Positions 1 through 6,074 of a DNA stretch of 11,985 nucleotides are shown here, one piece after another (positions within the stretch are counted from its first letter, which is position 1; each line of letters opens with the position of its first letter). Made by a program: the position numbers and the translations under genes. Below the pieces are notes generated by a model, which saw only the letters and a program-made list of their open reading frames with translations, ran no database searches and was not told the origin of the DNA. Source of the DNA: CAZQGJ01 sp964592905 (GTDB lineage Bacteria; Patescibacteriota; UBA1384; CAYGGE01); contig CAZQGJ010000029.1 in the NCBI GenBank assembly GCA_964592905.1, positions 1 to 11,985 of the forward strand, written 5' to 3'.

Positions 1-951
1 GGCGATGGCGCCGTCACCTTTAGACGTGAGAAGTTTGTTCCCTTTGGTGGACCAGACGGCGGTGATGGTGGCCGGGGCGGCTCAATCATCATCAAAGCTA
101 ATCCCTCAACCCATGGCTTAGCTAGCTATCGAGGTCAAAAGCTGTTCAAGGCCGAAGCTGGAGAATCAGGTAGCGGCACTCGTAGTAGCGGCAAATCAGG
201 CTCCGATTTGATTCTCAGCGTTCCACTAGGAACCGAGGTTAAGCAGCTCTTTCAAGAGACGGGGCAAGTACTCAATATCATCGACCTGATCAACGAGGAT
301 CAGCAGATCGTTATCTGTCAGGGCGGACACGGCGGCAAGGGTAATTGGCATTTTCGTAGCTCTACTAACCAAGCTCCGCGCGAACACACCTTGGGCACAC
401 CTGGCGAGGAGCGTATCATTAAGCTCGAGCTCAAACTGTTAGCCGAGGTTGGTTTGGTTGGCCTACCTAATGCCGGTAAGTCGACTCTGCTATCGGTTAT
501 TAGTCAGGCCAGGCCCAAGATCGGTGATTATCCCTTTACAACGCTCGAACCACAGCTCGGTCAAGTTGACTGGCAAGGCGATAGCTTTGTCGTGGCCGAT
601 GTACCCGGCCTGATTCAAGGTGCCAGCCAAGGCAAAGGCTTAGGTCATCAGTTCCTGAAGCATCTTAGTCGAGTCAAACTGTTAGTTCACTTAATCGATG
701 CAACCAGTAATGATCTAACCAACGACTACCAGATTATCCGCGATGAGCTCAACGCCTACTCGCCTGAATTGGCCAGCTGTCCAGAAATCTTAGTGATTAC
801 CAAGATCGATCTCTTGCCTGAATTCGCCGAACTACAGGCAGAGTTTATTCAAAAATATCAGCCATTAGCCATTTCGGCAGCGACCCACGCTGGGGTCGAT
901 CAACTGCTGACCAAGATTGCAGCACGTCTAGAAGAACACCGGACTGAATAG
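1..951 (+). CDS. obg: GTPase Obg/CgtA (5' end missing)
   Basis: Obg is a cytoplasmic GTPase that binds the 50S subunit and acts in late ribosome assembly and stress control. The frame is open from base 1, so the start lies outside the window; 316 residues remain and, by comparison with the family, only about the first 15 are missing. The first 60 or so residues are the glycine-rich Obg fold (FRREKFVPFGGPDGGDGGRGG pattern, a family hallmark). The G domain follows: G1 GLPNAGKS at fragment residues 154-161, switch I DYPFTT, G3 DVPG at 200-203, G4 TKID at 267-270 and G5 SAAT at 292-295. The protein stops about 20 residues after G5, so it has no C-terminal OCT domain, as in several bacterial lineages. 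TAG stop at 949-951, followed at once by a strong terminator. It converges with the - strand genes. The family call is very safe. Confidence 0.97.
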   Translation, partial: GDGAVTFRREKFVPFGGPDGGDGGRGGSIIIKANPSTHGLASYRGQKLFKAEAGESGSGTRSSGKSGSDLILSVPLGTEVKQLFQETGQVLNIIDLINEDQQIVICQGGHGGKGNWHFRSSTNQAPREHTLGTPGEERIIKLELKLLAEVGLVGLPNAGKSTLLSVISQARPKIGDYPFTTLEPQLGQVDWQGDSFVVADVPGLIQGASQGKGLGHQFLKHLSRVKLLVHLIDATSNDLTNDYQIIRDELNAYSPELASCPEILVITKIDLLPEFAELQAEFIQKYQPLAISAATHAGVDQLLTKIAARLEEHRTE

Positions 952-953
952 GT

Positions 954-988
954 TACCAAAAAGCCACCGAGAAGGTGGCTTTTTGGTA
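954..988. terminator. Bidirectional intrinsic terminator between obg and the Cys-rich gene
   Basis: A perfect 15-bp inverted repeat (TACCAAAAAGCCACC, 954-968, with its complement at 974-988) surrounds a 5-nt loop, GAGAA. Its GC-rich core GCCACC/GGTGGC is followed by TTTTT when read on either strand, so it has the form of a rho-independent terminator in both directions. It starts 2 nt after the obg stop and lies 21 nt past the stop of the - strand mini-gene, where a shared terminator for convergent genes is expected. Confidence 0.9.
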
Positions 989-1012
989 GATCGTTCAATG
1001 GATCTAAGATTA
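984..1012 (-). repeat. Degenerate 3'-UTR repeat, copy A (after the Cys-rich gene)
   Basis: Read on the + strand this copy begins TGGTAGATC and ends AGATTA, with CAAT and CTA between. The same blocks in the same order occur at 1252-1281 after rpsJ. On the - strand each copy starts at the TAA stop codon (TAATCT) and leads into a terminator hairpin. Copy A also contains a small stem-loop, TAGATC (987-992) with GATCTA (1001-1006) and an 8-nt loop. No function is recognised. Confidence 0.5.
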
Positions 1013-1144
1013 CATTGCCGAAGGAGCGGCCTCATCTGCTTTAGGTTGGCAGCACACTGCTTCAGTGGCTTTGCAACCGATACCATCGGTACAGGTTTCA
1101 CACTTAGCACATACGTGTGGGGTATTAGTATTCATATCGTCCAT
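1010..1144 (-). CDS. 44-aa cysteine-rich mini-protein, possibly metal-binding
   Basis: This small gene encodes 44 residues (ATG at 1142-1144, TAA at 1010-1012). No family is recognised. Six cysteines at residues 12, 15, 18, 24, 31 and 32 give the pattern C-x2-C-x2-C-x5-C-x6-CC, in a peptide with no hydrophobic stretch, so it is predicted to be cytosolic. The N-terminus is polar (MDDMNTNT) and the last 10 residues are Ala-rich and acidic. Such Cys density suggests bound metal (zinc finger or metallothionein-like) or redox use, but this is inference. The coding call rests on a near-perfect ribosome binding site (AGGAGGT, 1148-1154), a stop codon in frame just upstream of the ATG, and a dedicated terminator at 954-988. 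The rpsJ terminator upstream implies its own promoter. An alternative Met at codon 4 is 12 nt from the binding site and less likely. Confidence 0.72.
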   Translation of the reverse strand: MDDMNTNTPHVCAKCETCTDGIGCKATEAVCCQPKADEAAPSAM

Positions 1145-1147
1145 GTG

Positions 1148-1154
1148 ACCTCCT
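1148..1154 (-). promoter_or_regulatory. Strong Shine-Dalgarno of the Cys-rich mini-gene
   Basis: AGGAGGT on the - strand matches the 16S anti-Shine-Dalgarno over seven bases and sits 3 nt before the ATG at 1144. It is the strongest such site in the window, stronger than those of the adjacent ribosomal protein and elongation factor genes, and is the main evidence that this tiny frame is translated, perhaps at a high level. Confidence 0.75.
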
Positions 1155-1167
1155 GATCATTTAATTG

Positions 1168-1207
1168 ATAGTACCCTTATTGTTGCAGCAAAGCAGAGCT
1201 ATTGCAA
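1168..1207 (-). promoter_or_regulatory. Possible promoter of the Cys-rich mini-gene (weak)
   Basis: The gene lies downstream of the rpsJ terminator, so a promoter is expected in 1155-1227. Two weak options are visible on the - strand. One is TTGCAA (1202-1207), 17 bp, AACAAT (1179-1184). The other is TACTAT (1168-1173) as a -10 box with a poor -35 (CTGCTT, 1191-1196). Neither is convincing. The region could equally hold a promoter for another sigma factor, or readthrough could feed the gene. Confidence 0.25.
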
Positions 1208-1227
1208 GTGGAAAGCCTATATAACCA

Positions 1228-1247
1228 CAAAACCCGCTTTCGCGGGT
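1228..1247 (-). terminator. Intrinsic terminator of the str operon after rpsJ
   Basis: On the - strand a 6-bp stem ACCCGC/GCGGGT is capped by a stable GAAA tetraloop and followed by TTTTG. It begins 31 nt past the rpsJ stop codon. The stem is short but GC-rich and the tetraloop is of the GNRA class. It marks the end of the tuf-rpsJ transcript and separates it from the Cys-rich gene. Confidence 0.75.
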
Positions 1248-1251
1248 ATTA

Positions 1252-1281
1252 TGGTAGATCTGACCAATCTAGTTTAGATTA
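1252..1281 (-). repeat. Degenerate 3'-UTR repeat, copy B (after rpsJ)
   Basis: Second copy of the element at 984-1012: TGGTAGATC at 1252-1260, then CCAAT-CTA, then AGATTA ending on the rpsJ stop codon. It also holds a small stem-loop, TAGAT (1255-1259) with ATCTA (1267-1271) and a 7-nt loop. The resemblance stops at the stop codon and does not extend into the coding sequence of either gene. Confidence 0.5.
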
Positions 1282-1602
1282 GGTTTTGATCTCGATATCG
1301 ACACCAGCCGGCAGATCAAGACTCATCAATGAATCAATTGTCTTGGGGGTTGGATCGATCACATCGATTAACCGTTTGTGGGTTCGCATCTCGTACTGAT
1401 CACGACTATCTTTTTTGACAAAGGTCGAACGTAAAACAGTAATGACTTTGCGATCGGTTGGCAGAGGAATCGGGCCGTGGACCACAGCACCAGTTCGTTC
1501 GGCCGTCTCGATAATCTTGCGGGCACTCTTATCGATTAAACGATAATCGTAAGCCTTGAGACGAATTCTAATCCGTTGCGAGTTTTCGACTTTTTTGGTC
1601 AT
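1279..1602 (-). CDS. rpsJ: 30S ribosomal protein S10 (uS10)
   Basis: S10 sits in the head of the 30S subunit, and in other bacteria it also joins antitermination complexes as NusE. At 107 residues it is normal for the family (about 100-105). The signatures GPIPLPT (about residues 43-49) and EMRTHKRLIDV (about 71-81) are clear, with the extended loop residues between them. The chosen ATG is preceded by GGAG 10 nt upstream. It follows tuf after 23 nt and is closed by a terminator at 1228-1247, so here S10 ends the str operon instead of opening the S10 operon. The same tuf-rpsJ ending is known from cyanobacteria. Nothing is unusual in the protein itself. Confidence 0.97.
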   Translation of the reverse strand: MTKKVENSQRIRIRLKAYDYRLIDKSARKIIETAERTGAVVHGPIPLPTDRKVITVLRSTFVKKDSRDQYEMRTHKRLIDVIDPTPKTIDSLMSLDLPAGVDIEIKT

Positions 1603-1625
1603 AAGGTACAGTCTCCGTTAATAAA

Positions 1626-2807
1626 TTACTTGGTAATCTTGGTGACGACACCAGCGCCGACGGTCTTACCACCCTCACGGATAGCAAATTTCATACCCTC
1701 TTCCATGGCGATTGGCTGAATCAACTTAACTTTGAAGCTAACAGTATCACCAGGCATAACCATCTCAACGCCTTCGGCTAACTCTACTTCGCCGGTCACA
1801 TCAGTGGTACGGATGTAAAACTGTGGCTTGTAACCCTTGAAGAAAGGAGTGTGGCGTCCACCTTCGTCTTTACTCAAGATATAAACCTCGGCATCAAAGT
1901 CGGTGTGAGGAGTGATCGAGCCGGGCTTGGCCATAACTTGACCGCGCTCAACATCTTCTTTTTCGATACCACGGATCAAGAGACCAACGTTATCACCAGC
2001 CTGACCCTGGTCGAGCTGTTTGCGGAACATTTCTACACCAGTGACAACTGTCTTTTTAGTTGGTCGAATACCAACGATCTCAATCTCTTCGTTGATCTTG
2101 ACCAGACCGCGTTCGACACGGCCGGTAACAACAGTACCGCGCCCCTTGATGGAGAAGACATCTTCAACCGGCATCAAGAAAGGCTTGTCGATCTCTCGAA
2201 CCGGCTCTGGGATGAAGCTATCACAAGCTTCCATCAGGTCAAAGATCTTTTGCTGATACTCAGCGTTGCCTTCGAGGGCCTTGAGGGCTGAACCACGGAT
2301 GACAGGAATGTCATCACCAGGATACTCATATTTAGACAGTAGCTCACGAACTTCCATCTCGACTAAGTCGAGCAACTCAGGATCGTCAACCATGTCGCAC
2401 TTATTCAAGAATACGACTAAGGAAGGGACTCCTACCTGACGAGCTAAGAGGATGTGCTCACGAGTCTGTGGCATCGGACCATCAGCCGCTGAAACAACTA
2501 GAATCGCGCCATCCATTTGAGCGGCACCAGTGATCATGTTTTTAACGTAGTCGGCGTGTCCCGGACAGTCAACGTGAGCGTAGTGACGATTAGCGGTTTC
2601 GTATTCGACATGGTAAGTCGAAATTGTAATACCGCGCTGCTGCTCTTCGGGTGCGCCGTCAATCTCTTTAACGTCGCGCTTTTTAGCCCAGCCCTTTTCG
2701 GCTAAGGTGGTAGTAATGGCCGCAGTTAATGTGGTCTTACCGTGGTCAACGTGACCGATGGTGCCAATATTAACGTGTGGCTTGGTGCGCTGAAAAATCT
2801 CTGCCAT
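1626..2807 (-). CDS. tuf: Translation elongation factor Tu
   Basis: EF-Tu carries aminoacyl-tRNA to the ribosomal A site and hydrolyses GTP on codon recognition. It is full length at 393 residues (E. coli 394). The GTPase domain shows GHVDHGKT at 18-25, switch I RGITI at 58-62, DCPGH at 80-84 with the catalytic His84, NKCD at 135-138 and SAL at 173-175. The two beta-barrel domains follow, including GRGTVVTGRVERG and the C-terminal IREGGKTVGAGVV. The usual Lys-Ala before RGITI is Gln56-Gln57 here, so the lysine that is methylated in E. coli is absent, and the next segment reads STYHVEYET. AAAGGG lies 5 nt before the ATG. It has its own promoter at 2842-2871 and is followed after 23 nt by rpsJ. 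Confidence 0.98.
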   Translation of the reverse strand: MAEIFQRTKPHVNIGTIGHVDHGKTTLTAAITTTLAEKGWAKKRDVKEIDGAPEEQQRGITISTYHVEYETANRHYAHVDCPGHADYVKNMITGAAQMDGAILVVSAADGPMPQTREHILLARQVGVPSLVVFLNKCDMVDDPELLDLVEMEVRELLSKYEYPGDDIPVIRGSALKALEGNAEYQQKIFDLMEACDSFIPEPVREIDKPFLMPVEDVFSIKGRGTVVTGRVERGLVKINEEIEIVGIRPTKKTVVTGVEMFRKQLDQGQAGDNVGLLIRGIEKEDVERGQVMAKPGSITPHTDFDAEVYILSKDEGGRHTPFFKGYKPQFYIRTTDVTGEVELAEGVEMVMPGDTVSFKVKLIQPIAMEEGMKFAIREGGKTVGAGVVTKITK

Positions 2808-2841
2808 TTGTGCCCTTTCTTTTAACTCTCGTATTTAGTTG

Positions 2842-2871
2842 ATTAAACCATGAATTAAACCTGATTGTCAA
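2842..2871 (-). promoter_or_regulatory. sigma70-type promoter of tuf-rpsJ
   Basis: On the - strand a consensus -35 box TTGACA (2866-2871) and a -10 box TTTAAT (2842-2847, 5 of 6 matches) are 18 bp apart. The predicted start near 2835 leaves a leader of about 28 nt before the tuf ATG. It lies in the 97-nt fusA-tuf gap, the longest spacer within the operon. Extra transcription of tuf fits the high cellular demand for EF-Tu. The -35 box is inside one arm of the inverted repeat at 2861-2893. Confidence 0.7.
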
Positions 2872-2893
2872 GAAAATTCTCGTCAACAATCAG
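2861..2893. repeat. Imperfect inverted repeat after fusA, overlapping the tuf -35 box
   Basis: The outer arms CTGATTGT (2861-2868) and ACAATCAG (2886-2893) are perfectly complementary over 8 bp. Inner bases continue pairing through G-T wobbles and A-T pairs, so nearly all 33 nt can fold into one hairpin. It starts 11 nt beyond the fusA stop. No clear T-run follows on the - strand (GGTTTAATTC), so it is at best a weak terminator. Its overlap with the -35 box also allows an operator role. Confidence 0.6.
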
Positions 2894-2904
2894 TCGATGT
2901 TTGA

Positions 2905-5049
2905 TTAGCTATTCGCTTTGCCTCGACTGGCGACGATACTGGCGGCCACGTGGGTCGGCACTTCGGAATAGTGGTCAAACTCCATCGTGTAGCTAGCTCG
3001 GCCTTGGGTCATCGAGCGCAGAGTTGTAGCGTAGCCGAACATCTCGGATAGTGGTACGAACGACTGCACAACCTTGGCGTTCCCGCGGTCTTCGGTTGAC
3101 TGAATCTGACCACGCTTAGCGTTGAGGTCGCCCATAACATCACCGAAGAAATCTTCGGGGGTTACTACCTCGACCTTCATGACCGGCTCCATCAGGATCG
3201 CCTCGGCTCGCTTGGCACCAGCTTGTAGTGCCATCGATCCAGCGATATGAAAGGCCATTTCCGAGGAGTCGACATCGTGATAGCTACCGTCATGCAGCGT
3301 AACTTTGACATCGACCAGTGGGTAGCCGGCCACCACACCCTTGTCCATCGCCTCTTTGATACCCTTTTCGATCGCCGGAATATACTCTTTAGGAATCGCA
3401 CCGCCGACAATCTTGTTAATAAATTCAAAGCCTAGACCGGCCTCGAGCGGCTCGATATCGATGACAGCGTGACCGTATTGACCGCGTCCACCCGTCTGTC
3501 GAACGTATTTACCTTCGACGTTTTTGGCCTGGCTCTTAATCGTTTCACGATAAGCAACCTGTGGTCGGCCAACGTTGGCCTCGACATTAAACTCACGCTT
3601 CATTCGGTCAACCACGATTTCAAGGTGAAGTTCGCCCATGCCTTTGATAATTGTTTGACCAGTTTCTGGGTCAGAGGCAACTCGAAGCGTTGGATCCTCG
3701 GCCGATAATCGAGATAGAGCAATGCCCATCTTTTCTTGATCAACCTTGGTCTTTGGCTCAATCGCCATATCGATAACTGGTTCGGGAGCGTAAATCGTCT
3801 CGAGCAGGATAGGATGAGCTTCGTCAGCTAAGGTATCACCAGTAGTGGTATCCTTGAGGCCGACGGCGGCGGCGATCTCACCGGCGAAAACCTCGGTCAC
3901 GTCTTCGCGGCTATTAGCGTGTAGGCGAACAATTCGACCAAAACGCTCGCGTTCGCCCTTGGTAAAGTTTTTGACATACGATCCGGCGGTAATCTTGCCG
4001 GCGTAAACTCGAAAGAAGGTCAAAGTCCCGACAAAGGGGTCGGTGACAACCTTGAAGGCCAGGGCGGTAAAGGGCTCGGTGTCGTTTGGTTCACGCTTGA
4101 CGACCTCTTCGGTCTTGGGGTGAATACCGCTGACGGCCTCGATATCAACTGGACTAGGCAGATACTCAACGACGGCATCGAGCAAAGGTTGCACGCCCTT
4201 GTTTTTGAGAGCCGAACCACAGAAAACCGGCACAATCTTGAGGCCAATGACGGCCTGGCGTAACGCGGCCTTGAGTTCGCTAACCGCGATCTCTTCTCCA
4301 CCAAAGAAGCGATCCATCAACTTTTCATCAGTTTCAACGATACGCTCAACGAGCTTGGCACGCCACTCTTCGGCCGCAGGTTTGAGCTCGGCGGGAATAT
4401 CCTTAACTTGAATATGGGCCCCGAGTTTATCGTTCCAATAAAAGGCTTGCATGGTGATCAAATCGATTACACCAGCAAAATCACCCTCGCTACCGATAGG
4501 TAACTGAGCCGGAATGGCCTGATTACCTAAACGATCCAGGATTGATTGATAGGCCTTATAAAAATCAGCGCCCATCCGATCAAGTTTATTAATAAAACAC
4601 ATTCGAGGAACGTGATATTTGTCGGCCTGACGCCAAACTGTCTCGGACTGAGGTTCGACACCGGCCACACCGTCAAAAACGACTACTGCGCCGTCGAGAA
4701 CGCGTAAAGAGCGCTGCACTTCAACGGTAAAATCGATATGACCTGGGGTGTCGATGATGTTAATTCGATGCTGAGGCACGCTCTCCGGTAACATTGAGCT
4801 GTACTCACCGTTGGCAATACGTTCGTGATGAGGCCAAAAAGCGGTCGTAGCGGCAGCCGTAATGGTAATACCACGTTCACGCTCTTGCTCCATCCAGTCC
4901 ATGGTGGCGGCACCTTCGTGCACTTCACCGATCTTGTAGGTTTTACCAGTATAGTAAAGAATACGCTCGGTAGTCGTAGTTTTACCGGCGTCAATATGGG
5001 CAATAATGCCAATATTACGAGTTTGATCTAGGGGATACTCTCTGGCCAT
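2905..5049 (-). CDS. fusA: Translation elongation factor G
   Basis: EF-G uses GTP to translocate tRNA and mRNA on the ribosome and acts with RRF in recycling. At 714 residues it is slightly longer than E. coli EF-G (704). Domain I shows AHIDAGKT at 17-24, switch I RGITI at 59-63, DTPGH at 100-104 and NKLD at 154-157. Domains II-V follow with family signatures such as GMGELHLEI, SGGRGQYGH-type TGGRGQYGH, YHDVDSSEMAF and the C-terminal PLSEMFGYAT and GRASYTMEF. Residues 73-93, between switch I and G3, form a loop about 10 residues longer than in E. coli, which accounts for the extra length. AAGGAG (5054-5059) lies 4 nt before the ATG and overlaps the rpsG stop region; the 8-nt gap suggests translational coupling. 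The canonical str-operon position supports fusA over a paralogue. Confidence 0.98.
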   Translation of the reverse strand: MAREYPLDQTRNIGIIAHIDAGKTTTTERILYYTGKTYKIGEVHEGAATMDWMEQERERGITITAAATTAFWPHHERIANGEYSSMLPESVPQHRINIIDTPGHIDFTVEVQRSLRVLDGAVVVFDGVAGVEPQSETVWRQADKYHVPRMCFINKLDRMGADFYKAYQSILDRLGNQAIPAQLPIGSEGDFAGVIDLITMQAFYWNDKLGAHIQVKDIPAELKPAAEEWRAKLVERIVETDEKLMDRFFGGEEIAVSELKAALRQAVIGLKIVPVFCGSALKNKGVQPLLDAVVEYLPSPVDIEAVSGIHPKTEEVVKREPNDTEPFTALAFKVVTDPFVGTLTFFRVYAGKITAGSYVKNFTKGERERFGRIVRLHANSREDVTEVFAGEIAAAVGLKDTTTGDTLADEAHPILLETIYAPEPVIDMAIEPKTKVDQEKMGIALSRLSAEDPTLRVASDPETGQTIIKGMGELHLEIVVDRMKREFNVEANVGRPQVAYRETIKSQAKNVEGKYVRQTGGRGQYGHAVIDIEPLEAGLGFEFINKIVGGAIPKEYIPAIEKGIKEAMDKGVVAGYPLVDVKVTLHDGSYHDVDSSEMAFHIAGSMALQAGAKRAEAILMEPVMKVEVVTPEDFFGDVMGDLNAKRGQIQSTEDRGNAKVVQSFVPLSEMFGYATTLRSMTQGRASYTMEFDHYSEVPTHVAASIVASRGKANS

Positions 5050-5057
5050 CTCTCTCC

Positions 5058-5531
5058 TTAAAAGCGTGCGAAGTGAGCAAAGGCGCGGTTGGCCTCGGCC
5101 ATGCGGTGCATATCTTCTTTTTTCTTAATCGCTGTACCGGTGTTATTAAAAGCATTGATGAGCTCTTCGGCTAAAAACTGCTCCATCGGTGCGCCCTGTC
5201 GATCACGCGCAGCGGCGATCAACCAACGAAAGGCCAACGCGTTTTTACGAGCTGGACGAACTTCCATCGGAACTTGATAGTTATCGCCACCGATGCGACG
5301 ACTCTTAACCTCGAGAATTGGGGCAGCGTTTTTCAGCGCGGCCTCGAAAGCATCGACGGCGTCAAGGCTAGTCGCCTCGGCCAATTTGGCTAATGCCGCG
5401 TAAACGATACGACTGGCAGTCGCTTTTTTACCATCTAACATGACATAGTTGATAAACTTTGCCACGAGTACTGACCCATGTTGGGGGTCTGGATTCACCG
5501 ACAGGCGGTGAAGCTTAGCTCTTCCTCGCAT
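5058..5531 (-). CDS. rpsG: 30S ribosomal protein S7 (uS7)
   Basis: S7 is the primary assembly protein of the 30S head, binding the 3' major domain of 16S rRNA and contacting E-site tRNA. Its 157 residues match the family (about 156). Signatures are PDP-x2-GS-x-LVAKFINYVMLDGKK (about 14-36), RRIGGDNYQVPMEV (about 78-91), the helix RKNALAFRWLIAAAR and the C-terminal MAEANRAFAHFARF. An AAAGGT site lies about 6 nt before the ATG. It follows rpsL after a 58-nt A/T-rich spacer and nearly abuts fusA. In E. coli S7 represses translation through the rpsL-rpsG spacer; whether that happens here cannot be judged. Confidence 0.97.
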   Translation of the reverse strand: MRGRAKLHRLSVNPDPQHGSVLVAKFINYVMLDGKKATASRIVYAALAKLAEATSLDAVDAFEAALKNAAPILEVKSRRIGGDNYQVPMEVRPARKNALAFRWLIAAARDRQGAPMEQFLAEELINAFNNTGTAIKKKEDMHRMAEANRAFAHFARF

Positions 5532-5589
5532 TGATACCTTTCAAATTTATTTATTTTTTATTTTTTTGATTAAACGATTTCGTTAACGA
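5532..5589 (-). other. A/T-rich rpsL-rpsG intercistronic leader
   Basis: This 58-nt spacer contains 25 consecutive A/T bases (5543-5567), which read as A-rich in the - strand transcript just upstream of the rpsG binding site. Close to the rpsL stop there is a short palindrome, CGTTAACG (5581-5588), and an AATCGTT motif occurs twice. No terminator or convincing promoter is seen. The A-rich leader could aid ribosomal protein S1 binding or be a target for S7 feedback; both are speculation. Confidence 0.4.
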
Positions 5590-6012
5590 TTATTTTTCGC
5601 TGGGGGCCTTGGCACCGTACTTGGATCGGCCTTGGCGACGCTTGCTAACGCCAGCTGTATCCAGTTTGCCACGCACGATGTGGTATCGAACACCTGGCAA
5701 GTCTTTGACGCGACCACCGCGGATTAAGACAACCGAGTGTTCCTGAAGGTTGTGACCCTCACCACCGATATAGGCAGTGACTTCTTGGCCAGAGGTTAAC
5801 CGAACACGAGCGATCTTGCGCAAGGCCGAGTTTGGCTTTTTAGGAGTCATAGTTGTGACCTTGACGCAGACGCCGCGCATAAACGGACGACCCTTAGCAA
5901 AGAGAATCGGTCGGTTTTTAAGAATATTAAAACCGCGCTGCAGAGCAGGTGATTTAGACTTAGATGTGGCGTGGGTACGCCCTTTGCGAATTAGTTGGGA
6001 AATGGTTGGCAT
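5590..6012 (-). CDS. rpsL: 30S ribosomal protein S12 (uS12)
   Basis: S12 lies at the 30S decoding centre and helps control accuracy. At 140 residues it is longer than E. coli S12 (124) because of extra residues between SPAL (21-24) and RGVC (46-49), the form seen in Gram-positive bacteria such as Bacillus (138). The decoding loops are intact: TPKKPNSALRK (56-66), where Lys59 equals E. coli Lys43, and GGRVKDLPGVRYH (99-111), where Lys103 and Asp104 equal Lys87 and Asp88. Common streptomycin-resistance changes are thus absent. An AAAGG site lies 9 nt before the ATG. It is first in the block after the promoter at 6042-6070. No L7Ae-type gene occurs between rpoC and rpsL, unlike many Firmicutes. 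Confidence 0.98.
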   Translation of the reverse strand: MPTISQLIRKGRTHATSKSKSPALQRGFNILKNRPILFAKGRPFMRGVCVKVTTMTPKKPNSALRKIARVRLTSGQEVTAYIGGEGHNLQEHSVVLIRGGRVKDLPGVRYHIVRGKLDTAGVSKRRQGRSKYGAKAPSEK

Positions 6013-6041
6013 GCAATAAAACCTTTGTTAATTACCGGCTG

Positions 6042-6070
6042 ATTATACCTGGAATTTCCGGCTCTGACAA
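6042..6070 (-). promoter_or_regulatory. sigma70-type promoter of rpsL-rpsG-fusA
   Basis: On the - strand TTGTCA (6065-6070, 5 of 6 to consensus) and a perfect TATAAT (6042-6047) are separated by exactly 17 bp. Transcription would begin near 6035, giving a leader of about 20-25 nt before the rpsL ATG at 6012. This is the best promoter in the window. It lies wholly in the 71-nt rpoC-rpsL gap, so the str genes need not depend on readthrough from rpoBC. Confidence 0.8.
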
Positions 6071-6074
6071 GGGC

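Noticed and set aside
208..210. ATT as a start of obg
   Set aside because: The conserved glycine-rich Obg N-domain is read in frame from base 1; the gene simply begins before the window.
928..1110. A 60-codon open frame on the - strand overlapping the obg end and terminator
   Set aside because: It runs through the bidirectional terminator and into obg, has no good ribosome binding site, and lies in another frame from the better-supported Cys-rich gene at 1010-1144.
1145..1278. A possible small RNA or tRNA between the Cys-rich gene and rpsJ
   Set aside because: No cloverleaf or conserved RNA fold can be made; the stretch is accounted for by the rpsJ 3' repeat, its terminator and the upstream region of the mini-gene.
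1851..2291. A 146-codon open frame on the + strand inside tuf
   Set aside because: It is antisense to highly conserved EF-Tu coding sequence, has no family resemblance, and is best explained as a shadow of tuf codon usage.
4020..5012. Several 70-110 codon frames on both strands inside fusA
   Set aside because: All overlap the unambiguous EF-G frame and their translations look low-complexity or random; shadows.
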